Source: Spyradomonas excrementavium (lineage in GTDB: Bacteria; Cyanobacteriota; Vampirovibrionia; Gastranaerophilales; Gastranaerophilaceae). Taken from it: 13,874 nt of DNA. The stretch's first letter is position 1; the number at the start of each line of letters is the position of its first letter. Position numbers and translations under genes: made by a program. The stretch spans positions 1-13,874 of the forward strand of contig DVOA01000045.1 of assembly GCA_018714005.1 (NCBI GenBank), written 5' to 3'. Under the pieces are notes generated by a model. That model was not told the DNA's origin. It did not search any database and saw nothing but the letters and a program-made list of their open reading frames with translations. Shown piece after piece: positions 1-7,332 of this stretch.

Positions 1-80
1 CTAAAGAAAAAAAAAAAATGACGATAATAAAATAGAATCGTAGCAAATAAAAAAGACATAAGAGCAAGAAAGGAGTTTTT

Positions 81-1553
81 ATGGAAATTACTGGAAATTA
101 TGGCACAAATCCAACTTATTCAAACAAATCCACCGAGGAGAAACGTAAAGCAGAAGAAAAGAAACTAGAAGACAAGAAAAAAGCTGAAGAATCACAAAAA
201 AATGAAAAAACCTCCACAACATCCGCAACTTCTGCAACTTCTACCTCGTCAACAAGAGTTAATCTTAAAGACATAAACGTAATGGACTATTTGTTCCCCG
301 AAACCGCAAAATCCACATTTAATTTTGATGAATTACAAGAATTGGTCACAAAAGATTTTAATAAACTGCTTGCCAGACTAAAAGATCTAAAGTCCAGCGG
401 GGTTGTTTCATCCATAAAAGTCAAGGTTCAAGAAAACGGGCAAACAAGCGCAACTGTTGAGCATGACGGCATTGAATATGAATTTTTAGGCACTCAAAAA
501 AATGAAGCACCTCAAGAAGCTCCGACAACTTCAACAACTCCTAGCGCTCCGAGCACTCCAACTACCCCAACAACTCCAGCTGCGCCCGAAAAGACCGAAT
601 CGGAAGACAATAAGGGAATATATTATATAGATACAGGTGTAAAAACCGGTGCGTCAAAAGATTATGACGGAAAAATGATAGATGCCTATGATATGGCGTG
701 GTACGGAAGCGGTCCTAATAGAGAAAAGGACAATCTGATTAACGCAGCGACACATTTCCCTGAAATTTATCAACCATTTGTCGAAGCCGGCTTAATAAAA
801 ATGAACCAATACGGAGATTACGAAATCACAGACCAAGAAGCTGTAGATAAACTCTTTGGCAACAGCAACGGTCTTGGCATGGATGAATTAAAACAGCTTT
901 TGACCGGTAGAAATTTTGATGCCGAAAAAATTAAAGCATTTATCGAAAATCAACCGCCACTTGATAACGGACAAAGCTTTATTGACAAATTCCCTGAAGA
1001 AGGAATGGACGTAAGCGAATTTATCCAGCAATACAGAGAATATCCTGACGTACTTGAAGCATTTGTTCAAGCTGATATGATTAATATCGGCAGATGGAAC
1101 GAAATTAGCGAAAGCAGAGGTTTCTCTTTCCTTACAAGAAATACTGATGGAAAAATCACAAAAGATGTACTCCAAGAATTGTTAACTGATGGCAATTTTG
1201 ACGCAGAAAAAATTGTCGAACATGCCGGAATGTCATATGAAGGGATGTACGTAAATAGAAACAAAACCAAAGCAGAATTTGCAGAAAAACATAACGCAAA
1301 TTATGAAGCTGCACAAAAATATATGGAATATTTTGATTCGTTGTCCTATACAGAAAAAAGGTCATTACGTGAAGACCCCAACAGTACCGTAAGATTTGTA
1401 GAATATTATCTTGAACAATATGAAGAAATAATGAATGATGTTTACAGCGGAAATTTAAATCAATGGATAACAAATATGCAATTCTACACAAGAAATGATA
1501 TTGATCAGGTTGTTAAGAAAATAGCATTAACAAATCCTGAACTGCTCAGTTAA
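81..1553 (+). CDS. Unrecognised 490-residue protein with Thr/Pro linkers and two internal repeats
   Basis: I do not recognise the family. The ATG follows a good AAGGAG ribosome binding site by 5 bases, so the start is secure. No signal peptide or membrane segment is visible, so it is probably cytoplasmic unless exported by another route. Residues about 17-45 are rich in Lys and Glu, and 43-58 are almost all Ser, Thr and Ala. A small folded region follows (about 60-137), then a Thr/Ser/Pro/Ala linker (about 143-170). Residues 226-289 and 321-384 form two similar units: each opens with (F/Y)P(E/D) and FV(E/Q)A and ends with LLT then NFDAEKI, offset by about 95 residues. Each unit also carries an N-x-(N/D)-G stretch (261-264 and 354-357) that resembles a degenerate EF-hand loop without the outer acidic ligands. 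Codon use is A+T-richer than in the genes after 2147. It stands alone, with a hairpin downstream. Function unknown. Confidence 0.85.
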   Translation: MEITGNYGTNPTYSNKSTEEKRKAEEKKLEDKKKAEESQKNEKTSTTSATSATSTSSTRVNLKDINVMDYLFPETAKSTFNFDELQELVTKDFNKLLARLKDLKSSGVVSSIKVKVQENGQTSATVEHDGIEYEFLGTQKNEAPQEAPTTSTTPSAPSTPTTPTTPAAPEKTESEDNKGIYYIDTGVKTGASKDYDGKMIDAYDMAWYGSGPNREKDNLINAATHFPEIYQPFVEAGLIKMNQYGDYEITDQEAVDKLFGNSNGLGMDELKQLLTGRNFDAEKIKAFIENQPPLDNGQSFIDKFPEEGMDVSEFIQQYREYPDVLEAFVQADMINIGRWNEISESRGFSFLTRNTDGKITKDVLQELLTDGNFDAEKIVEHAGMSYEGMYVNRNKTKAEFAEKHNANYEAAQKYMEYFDSLSYTEKRSLREDPNSTVRFVEYYLEQYEEIMNDVYSGNLNQWITNMQFYTRNDIDQVVKKIALTNPELLS

Positions 1554-1591
1554 CAAAAAACTGTTTTAAAAAACAATATCTGATTAATTTT

Positions 1592-1621
1592 GATGGGTTG
1601 AATGTAATTATTCAACCCATC
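1592..1621 (+). terminator. Hairpin behind the 490-residue gene, possible terminator
   Basis: A perfect 12-bp stem (1592-1603 with 1610-1621) with a 6-base loop lies 39 bases after the stop codon. Only a broken T tract follows (CTACTTTCTTG), so it would be a weak intrinsic terminator. The right arm, ATTCAACCCATC, recurs exactly at 2058-2069, so the hairpin may instead be part of a dispersed repeat. Confidence 0.45.
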
Positions 1622-1720
1622 CTACTTTCTTGTTAATAAATCTTGATAAAATAAAACACTAACGCAACTTATAAAAATTAGGGGGTTTATACTGTTGTTA
1701 AATCTGACAAAGGAGAAATA

Positions 1721-2013
1721 ATGATGACTTCAAAGAGTTTTTTAGCTCGCAGGAAACAAAGAAAGCTGTTAATGAATTAATCAATAACGGAAATGATGAT
1801 ATCGTAACTTTAAAACCGGTTATTGAGCACGATATGAATTGTCGTATCCCGTGTTTGCAAGTGAGGGTAATAAATAATAAAGATGGCAAAACCTATTTAG
1901 GAACTTCTTGCGTAATGGGCGCTTATCCCAGAGAAATAACATCAGAATATAAAAGAGCACAAGTATATAAGAAAGAAGTTCCGCAAAGTGCTTTGTCTGA
2001 ATTTTATATTTGA
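1721..2013 (+). pseudogene. Short unrecognised ORF, out of frame with its start (frameshifted or decayed)
   Basis: A strong AAGGAG (1710-1715) stands 5 bases before ATG ATG at 1721, but that frame stops after 19 codons (TAA at 1778-1780). The frame one base back is open from 1708 to TGA 2011-2013 and reads like protein: DDFKEFFSSQETKKAVNEL early, then PVIEHDMN, DGKTYLGTS and YPREITSEYKRAQ. That frame has no ATG, GTG or TTG before the internal ATG at 1834, which would give only 59 residues and has no clear binding site. The simplest reading is a one-base loss just after the start codon in a gene of about 97 codons. Alternatively, the heptamer T TTT TTA at 1738-1744, correctly phased on the ATG frame, could permit a -1 shift into the long frame, giving a 97-residue product. 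No close downstream stem supports this. I do not recognise the product. It is A+T-rich like the gene before it. Confidence 0.55.
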
Positions 2014-2057
2014 AGAAATAATCAGCCCCCAGCCCGTAGAATGGCTTAAACAACCCC

Positions 2058-2133
2058 ATTCAACCCATCAACTTTTTCAAATTGTCCTCTCCCGCTCACG
2101 CAGGCGGGGATTTGGCTTGATTCTTCCTGCCCA
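2058..2133. repeat. Intergenic palindromic repeat, copy A
   Basis: This stretch begins with ATTCAACCCATC (2058-2069), the same 12-mer as the right arm of the 1592-1621 hairpin. Then comes CCTCTCCCGC (2086-2095), whose CCCGC end pairs with GCGGG at 2104-2108. Next is GGCTTGATTCT (2114-2124), the exact reverse complement of 12538-12548 in the repeat cluster before ilvB. It therefore appears to be an inverted relative of that cluster. It lies between the startless ORF and the 3' end of the minus-strand operon. No T tract is seen, so it is not an obvious terminator. Confidence 0.5.
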
Positions 2134-2146
2134 ACCCGTCAACCGC

Positions 2147-2986
2147 CTAATTTATCACCAAAAACGACTTCAACTTCCTCGCCGAGGCGTCCTTGTCAGA
2201 AATTATCTCAAGCGGCTTGTTTCCGGTCGAAACGTTGCCTTTAAAATCCAAAGAGGTCGACCCGCCGCCGTCAAAATTCATGGCTTTTGTCAACTTTAAA
2301 CATTTGCAGTACTGAGCAAGCTCGGGCAGCGTCATCCGGTGCTGAACAGTGGCGATAATTATATAAATATCGTTGTCTTTTATGCCGATAGCCGTACGGG
2401 CGCATTTTTTGTATGCAGAAATCGAATCACGCAAAATCTTCCCGTCAGCGGACTTTTCAACAAAATATTCGTCCTCCAAACGCAAATTCGGATACAATTC
2501 CGGCCCCGCCTGAAGCGCATGAACAACCTTGCAGCTGGTCTTTTTCAGCCCGAAAGGAGGCAGAGAATGTTTTCTTATGTCATATTTTCGTTTTCCGTTA
2601 CAATCCAGCACCCGAAACTCCGTCCGGTCAAGGATTTGCGGCAAATGCGCCTTTAAAGCGGAATTGTTCATCAAACTCGAATTTGTCGTAGGGTCAAGCA
2701 CCGTTTCTCCGTCAATAATCACATAAGACGAAGTATTTTTGTTCTTCGGGTCAAAATATCCCGCATTTATAACCAGCTCAGCGCCGGTTTCTTCAAAAAC
2801 CGTCCTGTTGTACTGCAAAAACCGCACAATATGCGGACGAATATTTTTTATGCTCTCCTGCGGAACTTTTATTACATAAACGCCTTTATCATTTGTAACC
2901 TCGATTTGCGGGGTTTTGAACGCGCTGAAAACCATACAGCCGGCAAGCAAAAATAATACGGCTGCAAATTTTATACCTTTTTTCAT
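2147..2986 (-). CDS. Phosphodiester glycosidase (NAGPA-domain) lipoprotein
   Basis: A 279-residue protein of the phosphodiester glycosidase family, related to the catalytic part of the enzyme that uncovers N-acetylglucosamine-1-phosphodiesters. Family hallmarks are NAGYFDP (74-80), LQAGPEL (158-164), RTAIGI (197-202) and NFDGGGST (237-244), in the usual order. The N-terminus is a lipoprotein signal: KK, a hydrophobic stretch, then LAGC with Cys17 as the lipidated residue, so it should be anchored in a membrane on the periplasmic side. I chose the ATG at 2986 because it has GAAGGAT 6 bases upstream and puts the signal sequence at the terminus. An in-frame GTG at 3088 would add 34 residues buried in the upstream gene. 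The start overlaps the permease stop as TAATG. The natural substrate cannot be read from sequence; coupling to Lpt genes suggests an envelope glycan or glycolipid. Confidence 0.88.
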   Translation of the reverse strand: MKKGIKFAAVLFLLAGCMVFSAFKTPQIEVTNDKGVYVIKVPQESIKNIRPHIVRFLQYNRTVFEETGAELVINAGYFDPKNKNTSSYVIIDGETVLDPTTNSSLMNNSALKAHLPQILDRTEFRVLDCNGKRKYDIRKHSLPPFGLKKTSCKVVHALQAGPELYPNLRLEDEYFVEKSADGKILRDSISAYKKCARTAIGIKDNDIYIIIATVQHRMTLPELAQYCKCLKLTKAMNFDGGGSTSLDFKGNVSTGNKPLEIISDKDASARKLKSFLVIN

Positions 2987-4089
2987 TATAAATCCTTCAT
3001 TTTTTTGAATACAAAGATTGCTGCGAGGATTGCCAGAGGCTGGATTGACGAGGTAATCCACGGGCTCAATAGACCTTTCTCCGCGCACATGTCAAAGAAA
3101 GGAATTGTAATATAATACCCGAACACCACTGCAATACCAATAGTAAACCCGACTAATCTTTGTTCTCTCGGCTGGCTGAACCCGAGAATGCAGCCCAAAA
3201 CCGCAAAAAGAATGCAAATAAGCGAATGAAAATACCTTTGCAAATACTTGTTAAGCATAGCACGGTACTCATCCATGAGGTTTTCTTTTTTCAAAAGCCT
3301 TATATATTCGGTAATCTGAGCGTTGTTGAGCTCTCTGTCGCGTTTTACGGAATAATTCATAAGCTTGAAAGCGGTTTCCCCGTTTTCTCCGCTCAAAACA
3401 TTAACAGTTTTGTGTTTGGAAATACTCTTGAACACCCCTGCTTCCGTAAGCTGGTATTTTTTCACGTTTTGCAGCGTCCAGGTGCCGTTTTTGTAAACCG
3501 CATAGTCAGCCAGCAAAATACTATTTAAAACGCTCGTGTCAGTATATTGATTTGCGTTGAAATTCAGCACAAGCGGGCTGGAAATCTGATGATTGTGGTA
3601 CGAGGGGATAATAAGTATTTTTTCGAGCTTGTCTTTATCGGCTTTTACGTTGTAAACAAAGTGAGTTTCGTAGTTAAGGTGCTTAATTTTTGCGCTTTTT
3701 GCTTCACTGTAAGGAATTAGCGTGTTGTGCATAGAAAAACAAATCACCGTAAGCACAACACTGAGCGCCGCAACCGGCACAATTATCCGCTGAAAAGACA
3801 TGCCGATTCCGCGAAGCACAGTAAGCTCAAAATCCTTGCTTAACTTGTCAAAAGAATATAAAGAACCCAGAAGCAGCCCCACGGGCAGCGCTTTTACAAT
3901 AATTTTCGGAACCTCGTAAATGAGCAGCTGAATTGCCTCCTGCGGGGTTATTGACCCCTGAAGAGTGTATTTAATAACCTTTAAAAGCGTTTCCGGCGCA
4001 ATCCAGATAACCACAAAAAGGAAAATACAAACCAGAGTAGCCGCAAAAACCTGACGAAATAGATATTTGTCGAAGATTTTTATAGACAT
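2986..4089 (-). CDS. LptF/LptG family LPS export permease
   Basis: A 367-residue YjgP/YjgQ-type permease, the membrane part of the ABC transporter that extracts lipopolysaccharide from the inner membrane and feeds it to the Lpt bridge. The topology fits the family: three membrane segments in the first third (about 13-30, 55-80, 101-119), a large periplasmic beta-rich region (about 120-275), and three more near the end (about 286-304, 310-330, 343-361). The stretch FELTVLRGIGMSF (87-99) matches the conserved cytoplasmic loop that contacts the ATPase. Which of LptF or LptG it corresponds to cannot be settled, so no symbol is given. The start overlaps the lptB stop as TAATG, with AAAGGA about 12 bases upstream. 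No second permease, LptC or LptA is adjacent. Confidence 0.9.
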   Translation of the reverse strand: MSIKIFDKYLFRQVFAATLVCIFLFVVIWIAPETLLKVIKYTLQGSITPQEAIQLLIYEVPKIIVKALPVGLLLGSLYSFDKLSKDFELTVLRGIGMSFQRIIVPVAALSVVLTVICFSMHNTLIPYSEAKSAKIKHLNYETHFVYNVKADKDKLEKILIIPSYHNHQISSPLVLNFNANQYTDTSVLNSILLADYAVYKNGTWTLQNVKKYQLTEAGVFKSISKHKTVNVLSGENGETAFKLMNYSVKRDRELNNAQITEYIRLLKKENLMDEYRAMLNKYLQRYFHSLICILFAVLGCILGFSQPREQRLVGFTIGIAVVFGYYITIPFFDMCAEKGLLSPWITSSIQPLAILAAIFVFKKMKDL

Positions 4090-4814
4090 TACAGCGTAAA
4101 GTCCTTTCCAAGATAGAATTGTTTCGCAACAGGGTCATTTGCGACTTCTTCGCTTCTGCCCTGAATTTTGATTTTACCGTCGAAAATTACATAAGCCCTG
4201 TCGGTGATTGAAAGCGTAGCTTTTGGATTGTGGTCGGTAATAAGAACGCCCAGCCCCTTTTCTTCGGATAATTTCCGGATATTGTCTTTAATTTCGCCGA
4301 TAGCAATCGGGTCAATCCCCGTGAACGGCTCATCAAGAAGAATGAATTCCGGACTTGCCGCAAGCGCCCTTGCCAGCTCAACACGGCGTCTTTCGCCACC
4401 GGAAAGTGACACGGCAGAAGACTTTCTGCGCTTTTGCATGCCGAATTCGTCGAGCAAATCTTCGAGTTTTGCAGCTTTTTCTTCTTCATTGAGCTTGTCG
4501 TTCATTTGCAGAACTAATTTTATGTTATCTTCAACAGAAAGTTTTCTGAAAATAGACGCTTCCTGCGGCAAATAGCCGATTCCGGCTTTTGCACGGACAT
4601 TCATCGGCACATTGGTTAATTCTGTGTCACCGAGAAAAACCTGTCCGCCATTTGGCTTGACCAGCCCGACGACCATGTAAAATGTCGTGGTTTTTCCCGC
4701 TCCGTTAGGGCCGAGAAGCCCGACAACTTCGCCTTTGTTGACTTCAAAGCTGATATCGTTCACGACCGTTCTGTCGTTGTAAATTTTAATGAGGTTTTTT
4801 GCCGTAATTTTCAT
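4089..4814 (-). CDS. lptB: LPS export ABC transporter ATP-binding protein LptB
   Basis: A 241-residue ABC ATPase that powers LPS extraction by the adjacent permease. Walker A is GPNGAGKTT (35-43), Q-loop Q84 lies in GYLPQEASIF, the signature is LSGGERRR (137-144), Walker B with catalytic Glu is ILLDEP (158-163), and the switch is His195 in LITDHN. TFYMVVG after Walker A, LPQEASIFRKLSV and the C-terminal YLGKDF tail are typical of LptB rather than generic ABC proteins, and the length fits. I chose the ATG at 4814, preceded by GGAAG with 5-base spacing. An in-frame GTG at 4853 would add 13 residues but has no binding site and lies upstream of the likely transcription start. It is first in a coupled three-gene operon. 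Confidence 0.95.
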   Translation of the reverse strand: MKITAKNLIKIYNDRTVVNDISFEVNKGEVVGLLGPNGAGKTTTFYMVVGLVKPNGGQVFLGDTELTNVPMNVRAKAGIGYLPQEASIFRKLSVEDNIKLVLQMNDKLNEEEKAAKLEDLLDEFGMQKRRKSSAVSLSGGERRRVELARALAASPEFILLDEPFTGIDPIAIGEIKDNIRKLSEEKGLGVLITDHNPKATLSITDRAYVIFDGKIKIQGRSEEVANDPVAKQFYLGKDFTL

Positions 4815-4843
4815 TTTTTCTTCCAAAATAATTATTTCCTTAA

Positions 4844-4852
4844 ATTTTAGCA
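4844..4852 (-). promoter_or_regulatory. Extended -10 promoter candidate for the lptB operon
   Basis: On the minus strand the sequence reads TGCTAAAAT, an extended -10 element. The -35 region is poor. Transcription would begin near 4837, about 23 bases before the ATG at 4814, which agrees with that start and argues against the GTG at 4853. Confidence 0.35.
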
Positions 4853-4874
4853 CAAAACCCCTGTTAAAGTGTAG

Positions 4875-4897
4875 AAAAAATTCTTGCCCGCCGGCAA
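4875..4897 (-). terminator. Small hairpin plus T6, minus-strand reading
   Basis: Read on the minus strand, TTGCC (4897-4893), a GGCG loop and GGCAA (4888-4884) form a 5-bp stem followed by GAA and T6 (4880-4875). It lies upstream of the lptB promoter candidate, so it could stop antisense transcripts from the ligase side before they enter lptB. The stem is short and the call weak. Confidence 0.25.
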
Positions 4898-4954
4898 AAG
4901 CTCTGCAAAACCTTAAAATAACTTAAACTATTTCCCCTGAAGCGTTTCTTATAT

Positions 4955-4960
4955 TATAAT
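4955..4960 (+). promoter_or_regulatory. -10 box for the AMP-forming ligase gene
   Basis: A consensus TATAAT sits 35 bases before the chosen ATG at 4996. The -35 region, TTCCCC at 17-base spacing, is far from consensus. Transcription would start near 4967, giving a leader of about 29 bases that contains the GGAG site. Confidence 0.45.
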
Positions 4961-4995
4961 ATTGCAGTGTTTAAGATTATATGTTGGAGCATCTA

Positions 4996-6678
4996 ATGGG
5001 AAGCAGGGAAAAGAACGTTCTGTTGTTATTGCAGGACAGAACCGAGGATTACAAAAACAAAATTGCGCTCGGAATCCGCACGGCATTTGGCTGGAAAGAA
5101 TTTACTTACAAAGGAATAGGTCTTTTATCAAGAAAACTCGGGGCTTTTTTGATTAACGATTTTAAAATCACAAAAGGCGACAGAATCGCGATTCTGTCCG
5201 AATCAAAGCCCGAATACGGCGCATGCGTCTTTGCTTCGGTGCTCGCAGGCGCAATAACCGTGCCGCTTGATATAAAATTAACGACTTATGAGCTTGTTTC
5301 TATCCTGAATGACTGCCTGCCGCGGGTTTTAATTGTCTCGCTTGCATATCTTGAAACCGCTCTGGAGCTGAAAAGCAAAATAAGCTCAATTGAGCACATT
5401 CTCGTCATGGACGAACCTGCATATAACGAACAAATCCCCTCAATTTACACGATTCCCAACAATTACGAGGCAAAATGGCGCCACAGAAGCACAAACTCGC
5501 TCGCAATGATAATTTATACCTCGGGCACAACAGGAGCGCCAAAAGGCGTGGAAATAACCTTCCGGAACATGCTTACCCAGATGGACGACCTTGCGGAAAT
5601 GTATTTGAGGATTTTTGGTGAAAAACGCTCAATAAAACTCCTCTCAATCCTGCCAATGAACCATCTTTTCGAGATGACGGTAGGGTTTTCCATGATGATG
5701 AACTGGGGTTTGACAGTTTATTACACGCACAGCCTGAAACCTAAGGATATTCTCGGGATTATGCAGGATAAAAACATTAATTTCATGATTGTTGTTCCGG
5801 CGTTTTTAAAACTTCTCAAATCCGCCATAGAAACCGAGGTGAAAAATTCGCCGCCTTTGACGCGCTTTTTATTCAACGCAATGTTCAAAATTTCAAAGTT
5901 TATTCCCTCATTTAGAATAAGAAAACTGCTTTTTTCAAAAATTCAGAAAAAATTCGGCGGAAATTTCTTCGGCTGTATTTCAGGCGGGGCGCCGCTTGAT
6001 GTTTCGGTCGGCGAATTCTTTGAAAGAATCGGAATCCGCGTTTATCAGGGCTACGGACTCTCCGAAACAAGCCCGGTTGTGTCGGTCAACGTTGACAAAC
6101 GCGGCGTAATGGCCTCCGTCGGGCGTCCGTTGAGAAGTTTTGAGGCAAAAATTGACCCCGATTCCGGCGAACTCATGCTGCGCGGCCCCGCTGTCATGAA
6201 AGGCTATCACAATCAGCCCGAAATGACCGCAGAAGTAATAGATTCCGACGGCTGGCTCCACACTGGCGACATCGCAAAAATCGACAAGGACGGGCACATT
6301 TATATTACCGGAAGAATCAAAAATATGATTGTTTTAAGCGGCGGGAAAAAGGTTTTCCCCGAAGAAGTCGAATCCGTGCTTGAAAAAAGCCCGATGTTCG
6401 CTGAAGTTTGCGTTTTTGGCGCCTCAAGAAAAGACGGCTCAAAAGAAGGCACCGAAGATATTGTTGCCGTAGTTGTTCCTAAAGACGAAATTATCGAAAA
6501 AACCGCTGATGACAGGGAACTTGAAACAATTATAAGACATGAAGCAAAAATCCTGTCAGAACGCCTCGCACCCTACAAACGCCCGATAAATATTATCGTA
6601 AAAAAAGACGCCCTGCCCAAAACCACCACCAGAAAGCTCAAAAGGCAGGAGATTAAAAAAGAGTTTGCGGCAGTTTGA
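4996..6678 (+). CDS. AMP-forming acyl-CoA/acyl-ACP synthetase (fatty acid ligase family)
   Basis: A 560-residue member of the ANL superfamily that activates a carboxylic acid, most likely a fatty acid, with ATP and transfers it to CoA or ACP. The core motifs are present: P-loop YTSGTTGAPKG (174-184), GYGLSETSP (352-360), LHTGD (421-425), the hinge GRIKNMIVLSGGK (439-451) and the C-terminal PKTTTRKLKR (541-550), where K547 is the expected catalytic lysine. Length and the GRIKNMIVLSGG hinge fit the long-chain fatty acid ligase branch, but neither chain length nor thiol acceptor can be read here. I chose the ATG at 4996 because GGAG (4986-4989) lies 6 bases before it; the in-frame ATG at 4981 has no binding site. 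It is divergent from lptB. The UDG gene follows after 37 bases, probably on the same transcript. Confidence 0.88.
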   Translation: MGSREKNVLLLLQDRTEDYKNKIALGIRTAFGWKEFTYKGIGLLSRKLGAFLINDFKITKGDRIAILSESKPEYGACVFASVLAGAITVPLDIKLTTYELVSILNDCLPRVLIVSLAYLETALELKSKISSIEHILVMDEPAYNEQIPSIYTIPNNYEAKWRHRSTNSLAMIIYTSGTTGAPKGVEITFRNMLTQMDDLAEMYLRIFGEKRSIKLLSILPMNHLFEMTVGFSMMMNWGLTVYYTHSLKPKDILGIMQDKNINFMIVVPAFLKLLKSAIETEVKNSPPLTRFLFNAMFKISKFIPSFRIRKLLFSKIQKKFGGNFFGCISGGAPLDVSVGEFFERIGIRVYQGYGLSETSPVVSVNVDKRGVMASVGRPLRSFEAKIDPDSGELMLRGPAVMKGYHNQPEMTAEVIDSDGWLHTGDIAKIDKDGHIYITGRIKNMIVLSGGKKVFPEEVESVLEKSPMFAEVCVFGASRKDGSKEGTEDIVAVVVPKDEIIEKTADDRELETIIRHEAKILSERLAPYKRPINIIVKKDALPKTTTRKLKRQEIKKEFAAV

Positions 6679-6715
6679 TGTTGAGGTAAAATCATGACAA
6701 ACAGGAGTATGCGTC

Positions 6716-7324
6716 ATGGTTGAAACTCAAGAAAATTATGAAATTCTTGAAAAAGTAAAGGCAAAATGCGAAAACTGCCGCAAATGTCCGCTTGGCAGCA
6801 CCAGAACAAAGCTCGTTTTTTCAGGCGGCGTGCCAAATAACAAACTCATGCTTATAGGCGAGGCCCCCGGCTACTGGGAGGATCAAAAAGGCGAGCCGTT
6901 TGTCGGAAAAGCAGGGCAGCTGCTGGATAAAATCTTTGCGTCCGTGGGTTTGTCGCGCCAAAAAGACGTTTATATCTGCAACACGCTGAAATGCCGCCCG
7001 CCTGACAACAGAAATCCGCTCCCGGAAGAAAAAGAAGCCTGCCGTGAATATCTGGACATGCAGGTCGGAACGCTCCGCCCGAAAATTATCCTTTTGTGCG
7101 GCGGTGTTGCCGTACAATCGTTCATTGAGGGCGCAAAAGGGATTACAAGGGTGCGAGGACAATGGTTTGACGGGCCTTATGGCTCCAAAATGATGCCGAT
7201 TTTCCATCCGTCCTATCTTCTTCGCAACGATTCACGCGAAAAAGGCAGCCCGAAATGGCTCATGTGGCAGGATATTCAGGAAATTAAACGCGCTTATGAT
7301 GCTCTGGAGCAAACAGCAGAATAA
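6716..7324 (+). CDS. Family 4 (iron-sulfur) uracil-DNA glycosylase
   Basis: A 202-residue type 4 uracil-DNA glycosylase, which removes uracil from DNA at the first step of base excision repair. Motifs in order are GEAPG (48-52), FVGKAGQLLD (62-71), NTLKCRPPDNRNP (89-101) and HPSYLLR (164-170). The expected [4Fe-4S] ligands are C21, C24, C93 and C109; the 16-residue gap between the last two matches the family. C18 is an extra cysteine close to the pair. The ATG has AGGAG (6703-6707) 8 bases upstream. It follows the ligase gene on the same strand and ends 8 bases from the stop of the convergent diguanylate cyclase gene, with no terminator hairpin visible between them. Confidence 0.95.
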   Translation: MVETQENYEILEKVKAKCENCRKCPLGSTRTKLVFSGGVPNNKLMLIGEAPGYWEDQKGEPFVGKAGQLLDKIFASVGLSRQKDVYICNTLKCRPPDNRNPLPEEKEACREYLDMQVGTLRPKIILLCGGVAVQSFIEGAKGITRVRGQWFDGPYGSKMMPIFHPSYLLRNDSREKGSPKWLMWQDIQEIKRAYDALEQTAE

Positions 7325-7332
7325 ATTGCGCC

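Noticed and set aside
1988..2299. A 103-codon plus-strand ORF antisense to the glycosidase gene end
   Set aside because: It has no binding site, spans an intergenic repeat and is antisense to a clear gene.
2987..3088. GTG start at 3088 for the glycosidase
   Set aside because: It would place 34 residues ahead of a typical lipoprotein signal; the ATG at 2986 has a proper binding site and a TAATG junction.
7325..7332. A bidirectional terminator between the UDG and cyclase genes
   Set aside because: Only 8 bases separate the stops and no stem with a T tract is visible on either strand nearby.
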